From: Tepidimonas taiwanensis
GTDB lineage: Bacteria; Pseudomonadota; Gammaproteobacteria; Burkholderiales; Burkholderiaceae_C
DNA: 64,000 nucleotides
Direction of reading: 5' to 3'
Assembly: GCF_020162115.1 (NCBI RefSeq)
Contig: NZ_CP083911.1
Coordinates: 2,767,501 to 2,831,500, forward strand
Positions 38,929-57,803 of the stretch are shown here, piece by piece. The position numbers and the translations under genes are program-made. Below the pieces are notes generated by a model. That model did not search any database. It was not told where the DNA came from and worked only from the letters and a program-made list of their open reading frames with translations. The stretch's first letter is position 1, and each line of letters begins with the position of its first letter.

Positions 38929-38932
<4 letters not shown>
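37412..38932 (+). CDS. trpE: Anthranilate synthase component I
   Basis: A 506-residue chorismate-using subunit of anthranilate synthase, the first step of tryptophan synthesis. It has the feedback-site segment LLES in SFLLESVVGGERFGRYSFIG, NPSPYMYY, and the C-terminal chorismate-binding core (LIDLARNDIGRIAEVGSV, GTLTGAPKVHAME, GGAVGYLS). The start is GTG 37412, with AGGAG (37397-37401) 10 bases before it; upstream open frame to 36911 is a uvrA shadow. It overlaps trpG by 4 bases (ATGA). Confidence 0.95.
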
Positions 38933-39507
<575 letters not shown>

Positions 39508-39526
39508 CCGCCGAAGGAGACCGCCC

Positions 39527-40578
39527 ATGCCCCATACCCACAAAATCACGCCGCAGGAGGCGCTGCAGCGCGTCATCGAACACCGCGAGATCTTCCACGA
39601 CGAGATGCTGCACCTGATGCGCCTGATCATGAGCGGTGAGATCTCGCCGCTGATGACGGCGGCGATCATCACCGGGCTGCGCGTCAAGAAGGAAACGATC
39701 GGTGAGATCACCGCCGCCGCGCAGGTGATGCGCGAGTTCGCCACCCGCGTGCACGTGCCGGACACGACGCACCTCGTCGACATCGTCGGCACCGGCGGCG
39801 ACGGCGCGCACACGTTCAACATTTCCACCTGCGCAATGTTCGTCGCGGCGGCGGCGGGCGCGCGCGTCAGCAAGCACGGCGGGCGCAGCGTCAGCAGCAA
39901 GAGCGGCAGCGCCGATGTGCTGGAGAGCCTGGGCGTCCCCATCAACCTCACACCGGCGGCGATCGCCCGCTGCATCGACGAGGTGGGCATCGGCTTCATG
40001 TTCGCGCCGAACCACCACCCGGCGATGAAGAACGTCGCGCCGATCCGGCGCGAAATGGGCGTCAAGACCATCTTCAACATCCTCGGGCCGCTGACCAACC
40101 CGGCGGGGGCGCCGAACATCCTGATGGGGGTTTTTCACCCCGATCTGGTGGGCATCCAGGTGCGTGTGCTGCAGCGCCTCGGGGCGCGCCATGCGCTGGT
40201 CGTCTACGGGCGCGACGGCATGGACGAGGTCAGCCTCGGTGCGGCGACGATGGTCGGCGAGCTCAAGGACGGCGAAATCCTCGAGTACGACATCCACCCG
40301 GAAGACTTTGGCCTCGCGATGGCCAGCCACCGGGCGCTGCAGGTCGCCACGCCGGAGGCGTCGCGCGCCAAGCTGCTGGCGGTGCTCGACGGCGAGCCCG
40401 GTCCGGCGGCGGATATCGTCGTCTTCAACGCCGGTGTGGCGCTGTACGCGGCCGATGTCGTGCCCGACATCGGCACGGGCATCGAACGCGCGCGCGCGGC
40501 GTTGGCCAGCGGCGCGGCCAAGGCCAAGCTGGAGCAGCTCATCACGACGGCGCATCGGCTGGCGGCGGAGGCGGCGAC

Positions 40579-40582
<4 letters not shown>
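39527..40582 (+). CDS. trpD: Anthranilate phosphoribosyltransferase
   Basis: A 351-residue enzyme that joins anthranilate to phosphoribosyl pyrophosphate. It has the PRPP motif DIVGTGGDGAHTFNIST, KHGGRSVSSKSGSADVLE, and the anthranilate-site region FMFAPNHHPAMKNV. GAAGGAGA lies before the ATG, 19 bases after trpG. It overlaps trpC by 4 bases. Length fits the stand-alone TrpD family (~340). Confidence 0.95.
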
Positions 40583-41378
<796 letters not shown>

Positions 41379-41382
<4 letters not shown>

Positions 41383-41948
41383 GCGGGGCCGCCGACCTGC
41401 TGCGGGGCGCCGCCACCACGGTGCACCACCAGCCCTGCCCCGGGGCGCGCACCGGCTTCGTCTTCATCTGCCCGGGGCGCTTTGAAGCGCAGCGCGGCTA
41501 CCCCTGCGCCGCGGGCACCGGGGCCAACCTCGCGCGCGTGCTCGTCGCGCTGCACGGGCTGGACCCGCAGCGTTTTCCGTCCCCGTACCGGGTGGATTAC
41601 GTGATCACCAACGCCTGGCCCCAGGTGGAGTACCCCGCGCTCACCGGTCGCTCGGTGCCGACGGTGGCCGAGGTGCTGCAGTCGGAGAATCTCGCGCGGC
41701 TCGCGGCGGAGCTGGCGGGCCTGCGCACCGTGGTCGCGTGTGGCGCGCAGGCGCACGAGGCGGTGCGCGCGCTGCGCGCGAGCGGTGCGCTGGCGGCCGA
41801 GGTGGCGTACGGGCGCCACCTGAGCCAGCGCGCGATCAACACCCTGCGCGGCGCGACCGACACGCCCGGCCGCATCGCGCTGTGGGCGGCGGACGTCGCC
41901 CAACAATTTTGCGCGTCGGCCGAAAACGGCGCGGAAAACGTGGCATAA
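41379..41948 (+). CDS. Uracil-DNA-glycosylase-superfamily-like protein
   Basis: A 189-residue protein whose start overlaps the trpC stop by 4 bases. The segment FICPGRFEAQRGYPCAAGTG resembles the N-terminal active-site block of UDG family 4/5-like proteins (GEAPGxxEDxxGxPFxGxxG), with Cys/Arg replacements. VVACGAQAHEAV resembles their central strand, and RHLSQRAIN may be the C-terminal motif. Family membership is inferred from these patterns. Whether it removes uracil is unclear. Its place at the end of the trp operon is probably co-transcription rather than a tryptophan role. Confidence 0.55.
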
Positions 41949-41963
41949 TTTGGGGCTCTCGCC

Positions 41964-42049
41964 GGAGGGGTGCCCGAGTGGCTAAAGGGGGCAGACTGTA
42001 AATCTGTTGGCTTACGCCTACGTTGGTTCGAATCCAACCCCCTCCACCA
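41964..42049 (+). tRNA. tRNA-Tyr (GTA)
   Basis: An 86-nt type II tRNA with acceptor arms GGAGGGG and CCCCTCC, anticodon GTA at 41998-42000, a long variable arm and encoded CCA. It heads the Tyr-Gly-Thr-tuf block. Confidence 0.97.
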
Positions 42050-42131
42050 GCGAAACCGGTCGTGTTGACCAGACAGAAGGCAAGCATCGGCCCGCGTCCA
42101 CCGGCAAGCAGGGTGGGAGCAGGGAAGGTTC

Positions 42132-42205
<74 letters not shown>

Positions 42206-42265
42206 GCACGGCATCGGTGACTGGTCGAGCGAACGATTGTTGTGGTCGCTGCAAAGCGGTCGCAG

Positions 42266-42340
<75 letters not shown>

Positions 42341-42409
42341 CCGTTGATGTCGGGCCCCGCGTTGGGGCGTGTGAGTGAGTTCGGCAAACATCCATTCGGA
42401 GCGGTAACG

Positions 42410-43600
<1,191 letters not shown>

Positions 43601-43645
43601 TACGATAGGTACCGTCGGCCCCGCTGTGTCGGGGTCGATCGCTGC

Positions 43646-43721
43646 AGGGGTATAGCTCAATTGGCAGAGCGTCGGTCTCCAAAACCGAAGGTTGGGGGTT
43701 CGATTCCCTCTGCCCCTGCCA
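43646..43721 (+). tRNA. tRNA-Trp (CCA)
   Basis: A 76-nt tRNA with acceptor arms AGGGGTA and TGCCCCT (one T-G wobble), anticodon loop CTCCAAA giving CCA, discriminator G and encoded CCA. It lies 45 bases after tuf. Confidence 0.97.
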
Positions 43722-43757
43722 GCCGCGTATAAAGGTCGTTCCATCGACCGCTTGGTT

Positions 43758-43798
43758 CAAGCCCGCCCGCGTCTTCGGACCGTTGCGGGCTTGTGTTT
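43758..43798 (+). terminator. Terminator-like hairpin between tRNA-Trp and secE
   Basis: CAAGCCCGC (43758-43766) and GCGGGCTTG (43785-43793) are perfect 9-base arms followed by TGTTT. It may end the tuf/tRNA-Trp transcript or attenuate read-through into secE. Confidence 0.5.
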
Positions 43799-43849
43799 CT
43801 GGGGCGCCGCCGCTGGGTGGTGGCGAACGATTCGGAAGGTGTGAGGACG

Positions 43850-44230
43850 ATGGCCTCAACGGAAGTCGAAACCGTCAGCACCGGGGCGGACAAAGCCAAG
43901 CTGGCCGCCGTCGCCGTGCTCGTGCTGCTCGGTTTCGTGGGTTTTTATCTGCTCGCGGCGCACGGTGCCTGGGTGCAGTGGGCGGTGCTGCTGGTCGCCG
44001 TGGCGGCGGCCCTCGGCGTGGGCGCCACCGCGACGCCGGGGCAGCGCCTGATCGGCTTCGGACGCGACGCGGTCAAGGAAGCGAAAAAAGTCGTGTGGCC
44101 GACGCGCAAAGAGGCCATGCAGGTCACCGGCTATGTCTTTGCGTTCGTCGTCGTCATGGCGTTGTTCCTGTGGCTGACGGACAAACTGCTGGAGTGGGTG
44201 CTCTACGGCCTCATTCTGGGATGGAGGTGA
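43850..44230 (+). CDS. secE: Preprotein translocase subunit SecE
   Basis: A 126-residue membrane protein with three hydrophobic segments, like E. coli SecE. The conserved cytoplasmic block EAKKVVWPTRKEAMQVT precedes the last segment. ATG 43850 has GGAAGG before it; the upstream open frame is not family-like. It stabilises SecY in the translocon. The nusG start follows the stop codon within 3 bases. Confidence 0.93.
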   Translation: MASTEVETVSTGADKAKLAAVAVLVLLGFVGFYLLAAHGAWVQWAVLLVAVAAALGVGATATPGQRLIGFGRDAVKEAKKVVWPTRKEAMQVTGYVFAFVVVMALFLWLTDKLLEWVLYGLILGWR

Positions 44231-44232
44231 AG

Positions 44233-44811
44233 ATGAGCGAAACGAACGCAACGCCGCCGATGAGTGCCGCGCCCGCCGAGGGGATGCGCTGGTACGTCGT
44301 GCACGCCTACTCGGGGATGGAGAAGGCGGCCGAGCGCAACATCATCGAGCGCGTGCAGCGCGCGGGCATGCAGCACAAGTTCGGCCGCATCCTCGTGCCG
44401 ACCGAGGAAGTGGTCGAGATCAAGAACGGCGTCAAGCGCACCACCGAGCGCAAGTTCTTCCCCGGCTACGTGCTGGTGGAAATGGTCATGGACGACGACA
44501 CCTGGCACCTGGTGAAGAACACCAGCAAGGTGACCGGCTTCGTCGGCGGGGCGCGCAACCGGCCCACGCCCATCTCCGAAGAGGAGGTGCAAAAGATCAT
44601 CGGCCAGATGCAGGAAGGCTCGGAAAAGCCGCGCCACAAGATCGAGTTTCAGGTCGGCGAGCTGGTGCGCGTCAAGGAAGGGCCGTTTGCGGATTTCAAC
44701 GGCACGGTCGAAGAGGTCAATTACGAAAAGAACAAGCTGCGCGTGTCGGTGACGATCTTCGGGCGCGCCACACCCGTGGAGCTGGAATTCAACCAGGTCG
44801 AAAAGGCCTGA
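44233..44811 (+). CDS. nusG: Transcription termination/antitermination protein NusG
   Basis: A 192-residue protein with an N-terminal NGN domain (RWYVVHAYSGMEKAAERNI, FFPGYVLVEM, VTGFVGG) and a C-terminal KOW domain (GELVRVKEGPFADFNGTVEEV). It joins RNA polymerase to Rho or to the ribosome. ATG 44233 has GGAGGTG just before it; an in-frame ATG at 44221 overlaps secE and is less likely. Confidence 0.95.
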   Translation: MSETNATPPMSAAPAEGMRWYVVHAYSGMEKAAERNIIERVQRAGMQHKFGRILVPTEEVVEIKNGVKRTTERKFFPGYVLVEMVMDDDTWHLVKNTSKVTGFVGGARNRPTPISEEEVQKIIGQMQEGSEKPRHKIEFQVGELVRVKEGPFADFNGTVEEVNYEKNKLRVSVTIFGRATPVELEFNQVEKA

Positions 44812-44892
44812 GCCAACGCCCGAGCCCGGACGAGGTGTCCGGGGTGCGGCGGTGGATGGGGCCGGGGACGGTCGCCATCGCAACGCCCCGCG

Positions 44893-44922
44893 TTGGACGG
44901 CGTCGCGAAAAACGGCTACAAT
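44893..44922 (+). promoter_or_regulatory. Sigma-70 promoter of the rplKAJL-rpoBC operon
   Basis: TTGGAC (44893-44898) and TACAAT (44917-44922) are 18 bases apart, with an AT-rich stretch after the -10. The expected start is near 44929. It lies in the 281-base gap between nusG and rplK. Confidence 0.7.
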
Positions 44923-44937
44923 ATAAAGTTCTTCGGA

Positions 44938-44960
44938 CCCGCGCCCGTGGCGCGGGTTTT
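44938..44960 (+). terminator. Promoter-proximal terminator-like hairpin in the rplK leader
   Basis: CCCGCGCC (44938-44945) and GGCGCGGG (44949-44956) are perfect 8-base arms with a CGT loop, followed by TTTT. It begins about 9 bases after the expected +1 of the rplK promoter. It could end nusG transcripts, attenuate new transcripts from the operon promoter, or both. Confidence 0.6.
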
Positions 44961-45092
44961 GCGCTGTCGGCGTCGGCCCGGCGACGGTGCGCCCCGCAGG
45001 GGTGATGCAATCGGGTCTGTGGCGCGAGGAGGTGCTGTTCCGGGGTGCGTGGCACTCGGGATGGCACCGTCGGAACTCGCAGGAGTGTTTCA

Positions 45093-45524
45093 ATGGCCAA
45101 GAAAATCGTCGGCTTCATCAAGCTGCAGGTGCCAGCGGGTAAAGCCAACCCCTCTCCCCCGATCGGTCCGGCGCTGGGTCAGCGCGGTCTGAACATCATG
45201 GAGTTCTGCAAGGCGTTCAACGCCCAGACCCAGGGCATGGAGCCCGGTCTGCCGCTGCCGGTGGTCATCACCGCCTATGCGGACAAGAGCTTCACCTTCA
45301 TCATCAAGACCCCGCCGGCGACGACGCTGATCAAGAAGGCGATCAAGCTGGACAAGGGCTCGTCGAAGCCGCACGCGCAGAAGGTCGGCAAGATCACGCG
45401 TGCCCAGCTCGAGGAAATCGCCAAGACCAAGATGAAGGACATGACCGCGGCCGATCTGGACGCGGCGGTGCGCACGATCGCGGGCTCGGCGCGTTCGATG
45501 GGTGTGATCGTGGAGGGCGTGTGA
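45093..45524 (+). CDS. rplK: 50S ribosomal protein L11
   Basis: A 143-residue protein of the GTPase-associated centre. It begins MAKKIVGFIKLQVPAGKANP and carries the proline-rich PSPPIGPALGQ segment, standard for L11. AGGAG lies 8 bases before the ATG; the frame opens earlier, to 45045, without family homology. It is followed by rplA after 1 base. Confidence 0.98.
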   Translation: MAKKIVGFIKLQVPAGKANPSPPIGPALGQRGLNIMEFCKAFNAQTQGMEPGLPLPVVITAYADKSFTFIIKTPPATTLIKKAIKLDKGSSKPHAQKVGKITRAQLEEIAKTKMKDMTAADLDAAVRTIAGSARSMGVIVEGV

Positions 45525-45525
45525 G

Positions 45526-46227
45526 ATGGCGAAGCTGACCAAGAAGCAAAAGGCCCTGCAGGGCAAGGTCGATTCGACCAAACTCTATCCGCTGCCCGAG
45601 GCGCTGGCGATCGTCAAGGAGTGCGCCACCGCCAAGTTCGATGAGTCGGTGGACGTCGCGGTGCAGCTCGGCGTCGATCCGCGCAAGTCGGATCAGGTCG
45701 TGCGTGGCGCGGTGGTGCTGCCCAACGGCACCGGCAAGACCAAGCGCGTGGCCGTCTTCGCCCAGGGCGCTAAGGCCGAGGAGGCCAAGGCCGCCGGCGC
45801 TGACGTCGTCGGCTTCGAGGATCTCGCCGCGCAGGTCAAGGCGGGCAACATCGACTTCGACGTCGTGATCGCGGCGCCGGATGCGATGCGCGTGGTCGGC
45901 ACGCTGGGCCAGATCCTCGGTCCGCGCGGCTTGATGCCGAACCCCAAAGTCGGCACGGTCACCCCCGACGTCGCCACGGCGGTGAAGAACGCCAAGGCGG
46001 GTCAGGTGCAGTTCCGTGTCGACAAGGCCGGTATCGTGCACGCGACGATCGGTCGCCGCTCGTTCGACACCGACAAGCTGCAGGGCAACCTGGCCGCGCT
46101 GATCGAGGCGCTCAACAAGGCCAAGCCCGCCGCCGCCAAGGGTCAATACCTGCGCAAGGTCGCGGTGTCGTCGACCATGGGCGTGGGTGTGCGTGTCGAT
46201 CCGCAGACCATCACGGTCGCGGGTTGA
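45526..46227 (+). CDS. rplA: 50S ribosomal protein L1
   Basis: A 233-residue protein with the L1 signature ILGPRGLMPNPKVGTVT. In E. coli, L1 also represses its own operon by binding the rplK leader; such control is possible here. It is 286 bases before rplJ, a long gap for this operon that holds several hairpins. Confidence 0.98.
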   Translation: MAKLTKKQKALQGKVDSTKLYPLPEALAIVKECATAKFDESVDVAVQLGVDPRKSDQVVRGAVVLPNGTGKTKRVAVFAQGAKAEEAKAAGADVVGFEDLAAQVKAGNIDFDVVIAAPDAMRVVGTLGQILGPRGLMPNPKVGTVTPDVATAVKNAKAGQVQFRVDKAGIVHATIGRRSFDTDKLQGNLAALIEALNKAKPAAAKGQYLRKVAVSSTMGVGVRVDPQTITVAG

Positions 46228-46513
46228 TCGGAATCGGCGCACCGCCCGGGTGCCTGCGGGTGCCGGGGCGGTGGGCCTGTGGTGGGTCCGTCTTCTCCCC
46301 CGGGGGGTTGACGGGGCCATCCGAGACCGCTGGTGCGAACCCCGGTTCGCCTAAATGCCGGCCCACGGGCCGGCGGCCAGCGCAGATGGCGATCCCGCCG
46401 CGGAAGGAATCGGGTGCCGGGTCGAACCGGTGTGCGGTTTCCGGACAGACGGCTGATCGCTGCAACTGGTGCATGGCCTCCGTCACGGGGGTCGTGTTTT
46501 GAAGGAGTCAACC
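46228..46513 (+). promoter_or_regulatory. Structured leader before rplJ (L10-leader-like)
   Basis: This 286-base gap between rplA and rplJ contains adjacent hairpins: GCGAACC/GGTTCGC at 46335-46350, GCCGGCC/GGCCGGC at 46357-46374, and AACCG/CGGTT at 46425-46439. In other bacteria the same gap holds the site where L10-L12 binds to control rplJ translation. The position and structure fit that role; the k-turn itself was not verified. Confidence 0.45.
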
Positions 46514-47032
46514 TTGAGTCTGAACCGCAGTGAGAAGCAAGCCGTCATCGACGAGGTGGCGGCACTCGCCGCCAAAGCGCAGACGCTGGTGATGGCCGAG
46601 TACCGCGGCATCACGGTGGCAGACCTCACGAAGTTGCGTGTCGAGGCCCGCAAGGCCGGGGTGTCCATCAGCGTGCTGAAGAACACCCTGGCGCGTCGCG
46701 CGGTCACGGGCACCCCCTTTGAGGTCGCCGCCGAGCAGATGACCGGTCCGCTCATCTACGGCTTCTCGGAAGACGCCGTGGCCGCCGCGAAAGTGGTGGT
46801 CGAGTTCGCCAAGACCAACGACAAGATGGTCCTGCGCGGCGGTGTCTACGCCGGCAAGTCGCTGGATGTCGACGGCGTGAAGTCGCTGGCGAGCATTCCC
46901 TCCAAGGAAGTGCTGCTGTCGCAGTTGCTGGGCCTCATGCAGTCGCCGATCTCGCGCCTGGCGCGCGTCGTGGCGGCGCTGGCCGAAAAGCGCGGCGAGG
47001 CGCAACCCGAGGCCGAGGCGCAGCCCGCCTGA
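46514..47032 (+). CDS. rplJ: 50S ribosomal protein L10
   Basis: A 172-residue protein that anchors L7/L12 on the ribosome. The start is TTG at 46514, because the family N-terminus is (M)SLNRSEK and AAGGAG (46502-46507) lies 6 bases before it. An in-frame ATG at 46469 would add 15 unlike residues. The C-terminus is Ala/Glu/Gln-rich. A rare start codon plus the structured leader suggests controlled translation. Confidence 0.95.
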   Translation: MSLNRSEKQAVIDEVAALAAKAQTLVMAEYRGITVADLTKLRVEARKAGVSISVLKNTLARRAVTGTPFEVAAEQMTGPLIYGFSEDAVAAAKVVVEFAKTNDKMVLRGGVYAGKSLDVDGVKSLASIPSKEVLLSQLLGLMQSPISRLARVVAALAEKRGEAQPEAEAQPA

Positions 47033-47075
47033 TCCGGCCGTCGTCCCCAATCAACCCGTTTCGTAGGAAATCATC

Positions 47076-47453
47076 ATGGCATTCGACAAAGACGCATTCC
47101 TGGCCGCTCTGGACACCATGACGGTGATGGAGCTCAACGACCTGGTCAAGGCGATCGAAGAGAAGTTCGGCGTGAGCGCCGCGGCGATGGCCGCGCCGGC
47201 CGCCGCTGGCGGTGGCGCCGCTGCCCCGGCCGCGGAAGAGAAGACCGACTTCGACCTGATCCTGAAGGAAGCCGGTTCGAACAAGGTCGGCGTGATCAAG
47301 GTCGTGCGCGAAATCACCGGCCTGGGCCTGAAGGAGGCCAAGGACCTGGTCGATGGCGCGCCCAAGACCGTCAAGGAAGGCATGCCCAAGGCCGACGCCG
47401 AAGCCGCCAAGAAGAAGCTGGAAGAAGCCGGCGCGAAGGCCGAACTCAAGTAA
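47076..47453 (+). CDS. rplL: 50S ribosomal protein L7/L12
   Basis: A 125-residue stalk protein. It has the N-terminal dimerisation helix (MTVMELNDLVKAIEEKFGV), an Ala-rich hinge (about 38-55), and the C-terminal domain with GSNKVGVIKVVREITGLGLKEAKDLVDG. It lies 43 bases after rplJ. Confidence 0.98.
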   Translation: MAFDKDAFLAALDTMTVMELNDLVKAIEEKFGVSAAAMAAPAAAGGGAAAPAAEEKTDFDLILKEAGSNKVGVIKVVREITGLGLKEAKDLVDGAPKTVKEGMPKADAEAAKKKLEEAGAKAELK

Positions 47454-47470
47454 TCGGCCCGCTGTCCAAG

Positions 47471-47503
47471 GGCTGGAGCGCCTGTCGCAGGCCTCCAGCC
47501 TTT
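47471..47503 (+). terminator. Attenuator-type hairpin after rplL
   Basis: GGCTGGAG (47471-47478) pairs with CTCCAGCC (47493-47500), and the inner GCCTG (47480-47484) pairs with CAGGC (47488-47492) around TCG, with C47479 bulged. TTT follows. This is the place where E. coli has the partial terminator that sets the rplL:rpoB ratio. Confidence 0.6.
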
Positions 47504-47519
47504 GCCGCTTGACAGAGCG

Positions 47520-47556
47520 CACGGCAAAGCGGTCCGCCGCCAACCGCTTTGCCGTG
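47520..47556 (+). other. Long perfect hairpin between rplL and rpoB
   Basis: CACGGCAAAGCGGT (47520-47533) and ACCGCTTTGCCGTG (47543-47556) form a perfect 14-bp stem with a 9-base loop. No T-run follows. By analogy with the RNase III site at the same place in E. coli, it may be an mRNA cleavage site; this is inference. Confidence 0.6.
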
Positions 47557-47719
47557 TCTTCTGACCCCGACTGCAGCAAGACCGCTTGGTTCGGATCCGC
47601 ACCCCCGCGCGCGGATCGTCAGCCCAGAGACCGGTAGGGGCCGGTCGCCAAGAACCCCTGAAGGCCACACCCACGGGTGAGCGCCACCAGTCGCCACAGA
47701 CCTCATGCCCGGAGATCTC

Positions 47720-51835
<4,116 letters not shown>

Positions 51836-51859
51836 TAGAGCCAACCGAGGACGCAAGCC

Positions 51860-56050
<4,191 letters not shown>

Positions 56051-56077
56051 TCCGACGACTCTTACCGCTCAAATCCA

Positions 56078-56108
56078 CCCCGGTCCGCGCCCGCGGCCGG
56101 GGTTTTTT
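56078..56108 (+). terminator. Intrinsic terminator after rpoC
   Basis: CCCCGG (56078-56083) pairs with CCGGGG (56097-56102) and the inner CCGCG (56085-56089) with CGCGG (56092-56096); TTTTTT follows. It ends the rplKAJL-rpoBC operon. Confidence 0.9.
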
Positions 56109-56148
56109 GTGCCCCGTTGCGCTACAGTGCGCGCAGGAGGTGCACACC

Positions 56149-56745
56149 ATGGAAATCCCGTGGTACGGGTGGGCGCTGGCCGCCGTGGCGGTCGTTGGGC
56201 TGTGGGCCATCGGGGCCTACAACGGCTTGATGAGGCTGCAGAACCGGGTGGCCAATGCGTTTGGCCAGATCGACGTACAGCTCAAGCGTCGCTACGACCT
56301 GATCCCCAACGTCGTCGAGGTGGCGCGCAAGTATCTGGCGCACGAGGCGCAGACGCTGGAGGCGGTGATCGCCGCGCGCAACCAGGCCCGGGCCACCGAG
56401 GCGCGTGCGGCCGAGCGTCCAACCGACGGCGCGGCGCTGGTGGCGTTGGCGGGAGCCGAAGCCGCGCTCGGTGGGGCCCTCGGGCGGCTGATGGCGGTGG
56501 TGGAGGACTACCCGGAGCTCAAGGCGGACCAGACGCTGCGTGAACTGCGCGAGGAGCTGGCCCATACGGAAAACCGCATCGCGTTTGCGCGGCAGGCCTA
56601 CAACGATGAGGTGCTCGCGTACAACGACCGCGTGCGGCATTTTCCGACCGTGATCGTGGCACGGCTGTTCGGCTTCGGGGTGCTCGCGCCGCTGCAGGCG
56701 ACCGCGTCCGACGCCGAGCGGCAGGCCCCGCGCGTGCAGCTCTGA
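56149..56745 (+). CDS. lemA: LemA family protein
   Basis: A 198-residue protein with one N-terminal membrane segment (about 5-25) and a long helical cytoplasmic or periplasmic part. It has the family block YNGLMRLQNRVANAFGQIDVQLKRRYDLIPNVVE and the C-terminal AYNDEVLAYNDRVRHFPTVIVARLFGF. AGGAGG precedes ATG 56149. LemA function is unclear; it often sits next to an M48 peptidase, as here (32 bases downstream). Confidence 0.92.
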   Translation: MEIPWYGWALAAVAVVGLWAIGAYNGLMRLQNRVANAFGQIDVQLKRRYDLIPNVVEVARKYLAHEAQTLEAVIAARNQARATEARAAERPTDGAALVALAGAEAALGGALGRLMAVVEDYPELKADQTLRELREELAHTENRIAFARQAYNDEVLAYNDRVRHFPTVIVARLFGFGVLAPLQATASDAERQAPRVQL

Positions 56746-56777
56746 GGCCCTGCCGACGTCCGCGCAGGCCGACGGCG

Positions 56778-57803
56778 ATGCGGTTCTTCGAGTCCCAGCG
56801 CGAAGCACGTGCGCAGACGCTGCGGCTGTTGCTGCTCTTTGCGCTGATGCTCGTGTTTCTGGTGCTCGCGGTCAACGCGGCGCTGGCGCTGGCGTGGCGG
56901 CTGATGATCGGTGGTGCATGGATCGGGTACCCGCGCTATTTTTTCGAGGTCAACACCGCCGTCGTGCTGCTCTTCGTGCTGGGCGGCTGGTGGCTGGAGA
57001 GCAGTGCACTGCGCCACGGCGGGGGCGTGGCGCTGGCGCAGCGGCTGGGCGCGCGGCCCGTGCGCGCCGATCGGTTCGACGAGCAGCGCTACGCGAACGT
57101 GGTGCAGGAGCTCGCGATCGCCGCCGGCATGCGTCCGCCCACCGCGATGGTGTTGCCCCGCGACGCCGGGCTGAACGCCCTGGCCACCGGGTGGGACGAG
57201 CACGACGCGGTGGTGGCGGTGACGCAGGGGGCGCTCGACCACCTGACGCGGGAGGAGCTGCAGGGGATGGTGGCGCACGAACTGAGCCACATCCGGGAGG
57301 GCGACACGCGCCTGAACATGCGGCTCGCCGGCATGGTGTTCGGGCTGGAGCTGCTGTACCGGCTGGGCGAGCAGCTCATGGCGCCGGACGCCCGCGGACG
57401 GCGGCATGCGGGGGCGCTCTTCGGGCTGGCCCTGCGGGCCGTGGGATGGCTCGGCTGGCTGGCCGGCCATGCGCTGCAGGCGGCCGTGGCGCGCCAGCGC
57501 GAGTACCTGGCCGATGCGCGCGCGGTGCAGTGGACGCGTCAGCGCGACGGGCTGGGGCGCGTGCTACGCAAGGTGCTGGGGCTGCACCGCGCGGGCACCC
57601 CCGACGCTTCCGATGGTCTGCAGATGCCGCAGGTGCAGCACTTGTTGCTCGTGTCGGCGGCATCGTCCGCGGTGGGCCGCTGGTTCGATGCCCATCCCCC
57701 GTTGGAGCGGCGCATCGAGCGCCTCTATGGTGGCAAAATGCCGCCCCTTTCCCTGGACGATGGACGCGAGGAACCCGATGGCCGCCCCGGTGGCGCTCGC
57801 TGA
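56778..57803 (+). CDS. M48-family membrane zinc metallopeptidase (HtpX-like)
   Basis: A 341-residue protein with two N-terminal membrane segments (about 18-42 and 60-76) and a zinc-peptidase domain. The zinc site is HELSH (167-171), with the third ligand Glu242 in REYLADARAV. Two more hydrophobic stretches lie around 186-200 and 213-235. M48 proteases act in membrane-protein quality control. It overlaps rsmB by 26 bases. Confidence 0.88.
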   Translation: MRFFESQREARAQTLRLLLLFALMLVFLVLAVNAALALAWRLMIGGAWIGYPRYFFEVNTAVVLLFVLGGWWLESSALRHGGGVALAQRLGARPVRADRFDEQRYANVVQELAIAAGMRPPTAMVLPRDAGLNALATGWDEHDAVVAVTQGALDHLTREELQGMVAHELSHIREGDTRLNMRLAGMVFGLELLYRLGEQLMAPDARGRRHAGALFGLALRAVGWLGWLAGHALQAAVARQREYLADARAVQWTRQRDGLGRVLRKVLGLHRAGTPDASDGLQMPQVQHLLLVSAASSAVGRWFDAHPPLERRIERLYGGKMPPLSLDDGREEPDGRPGGAR

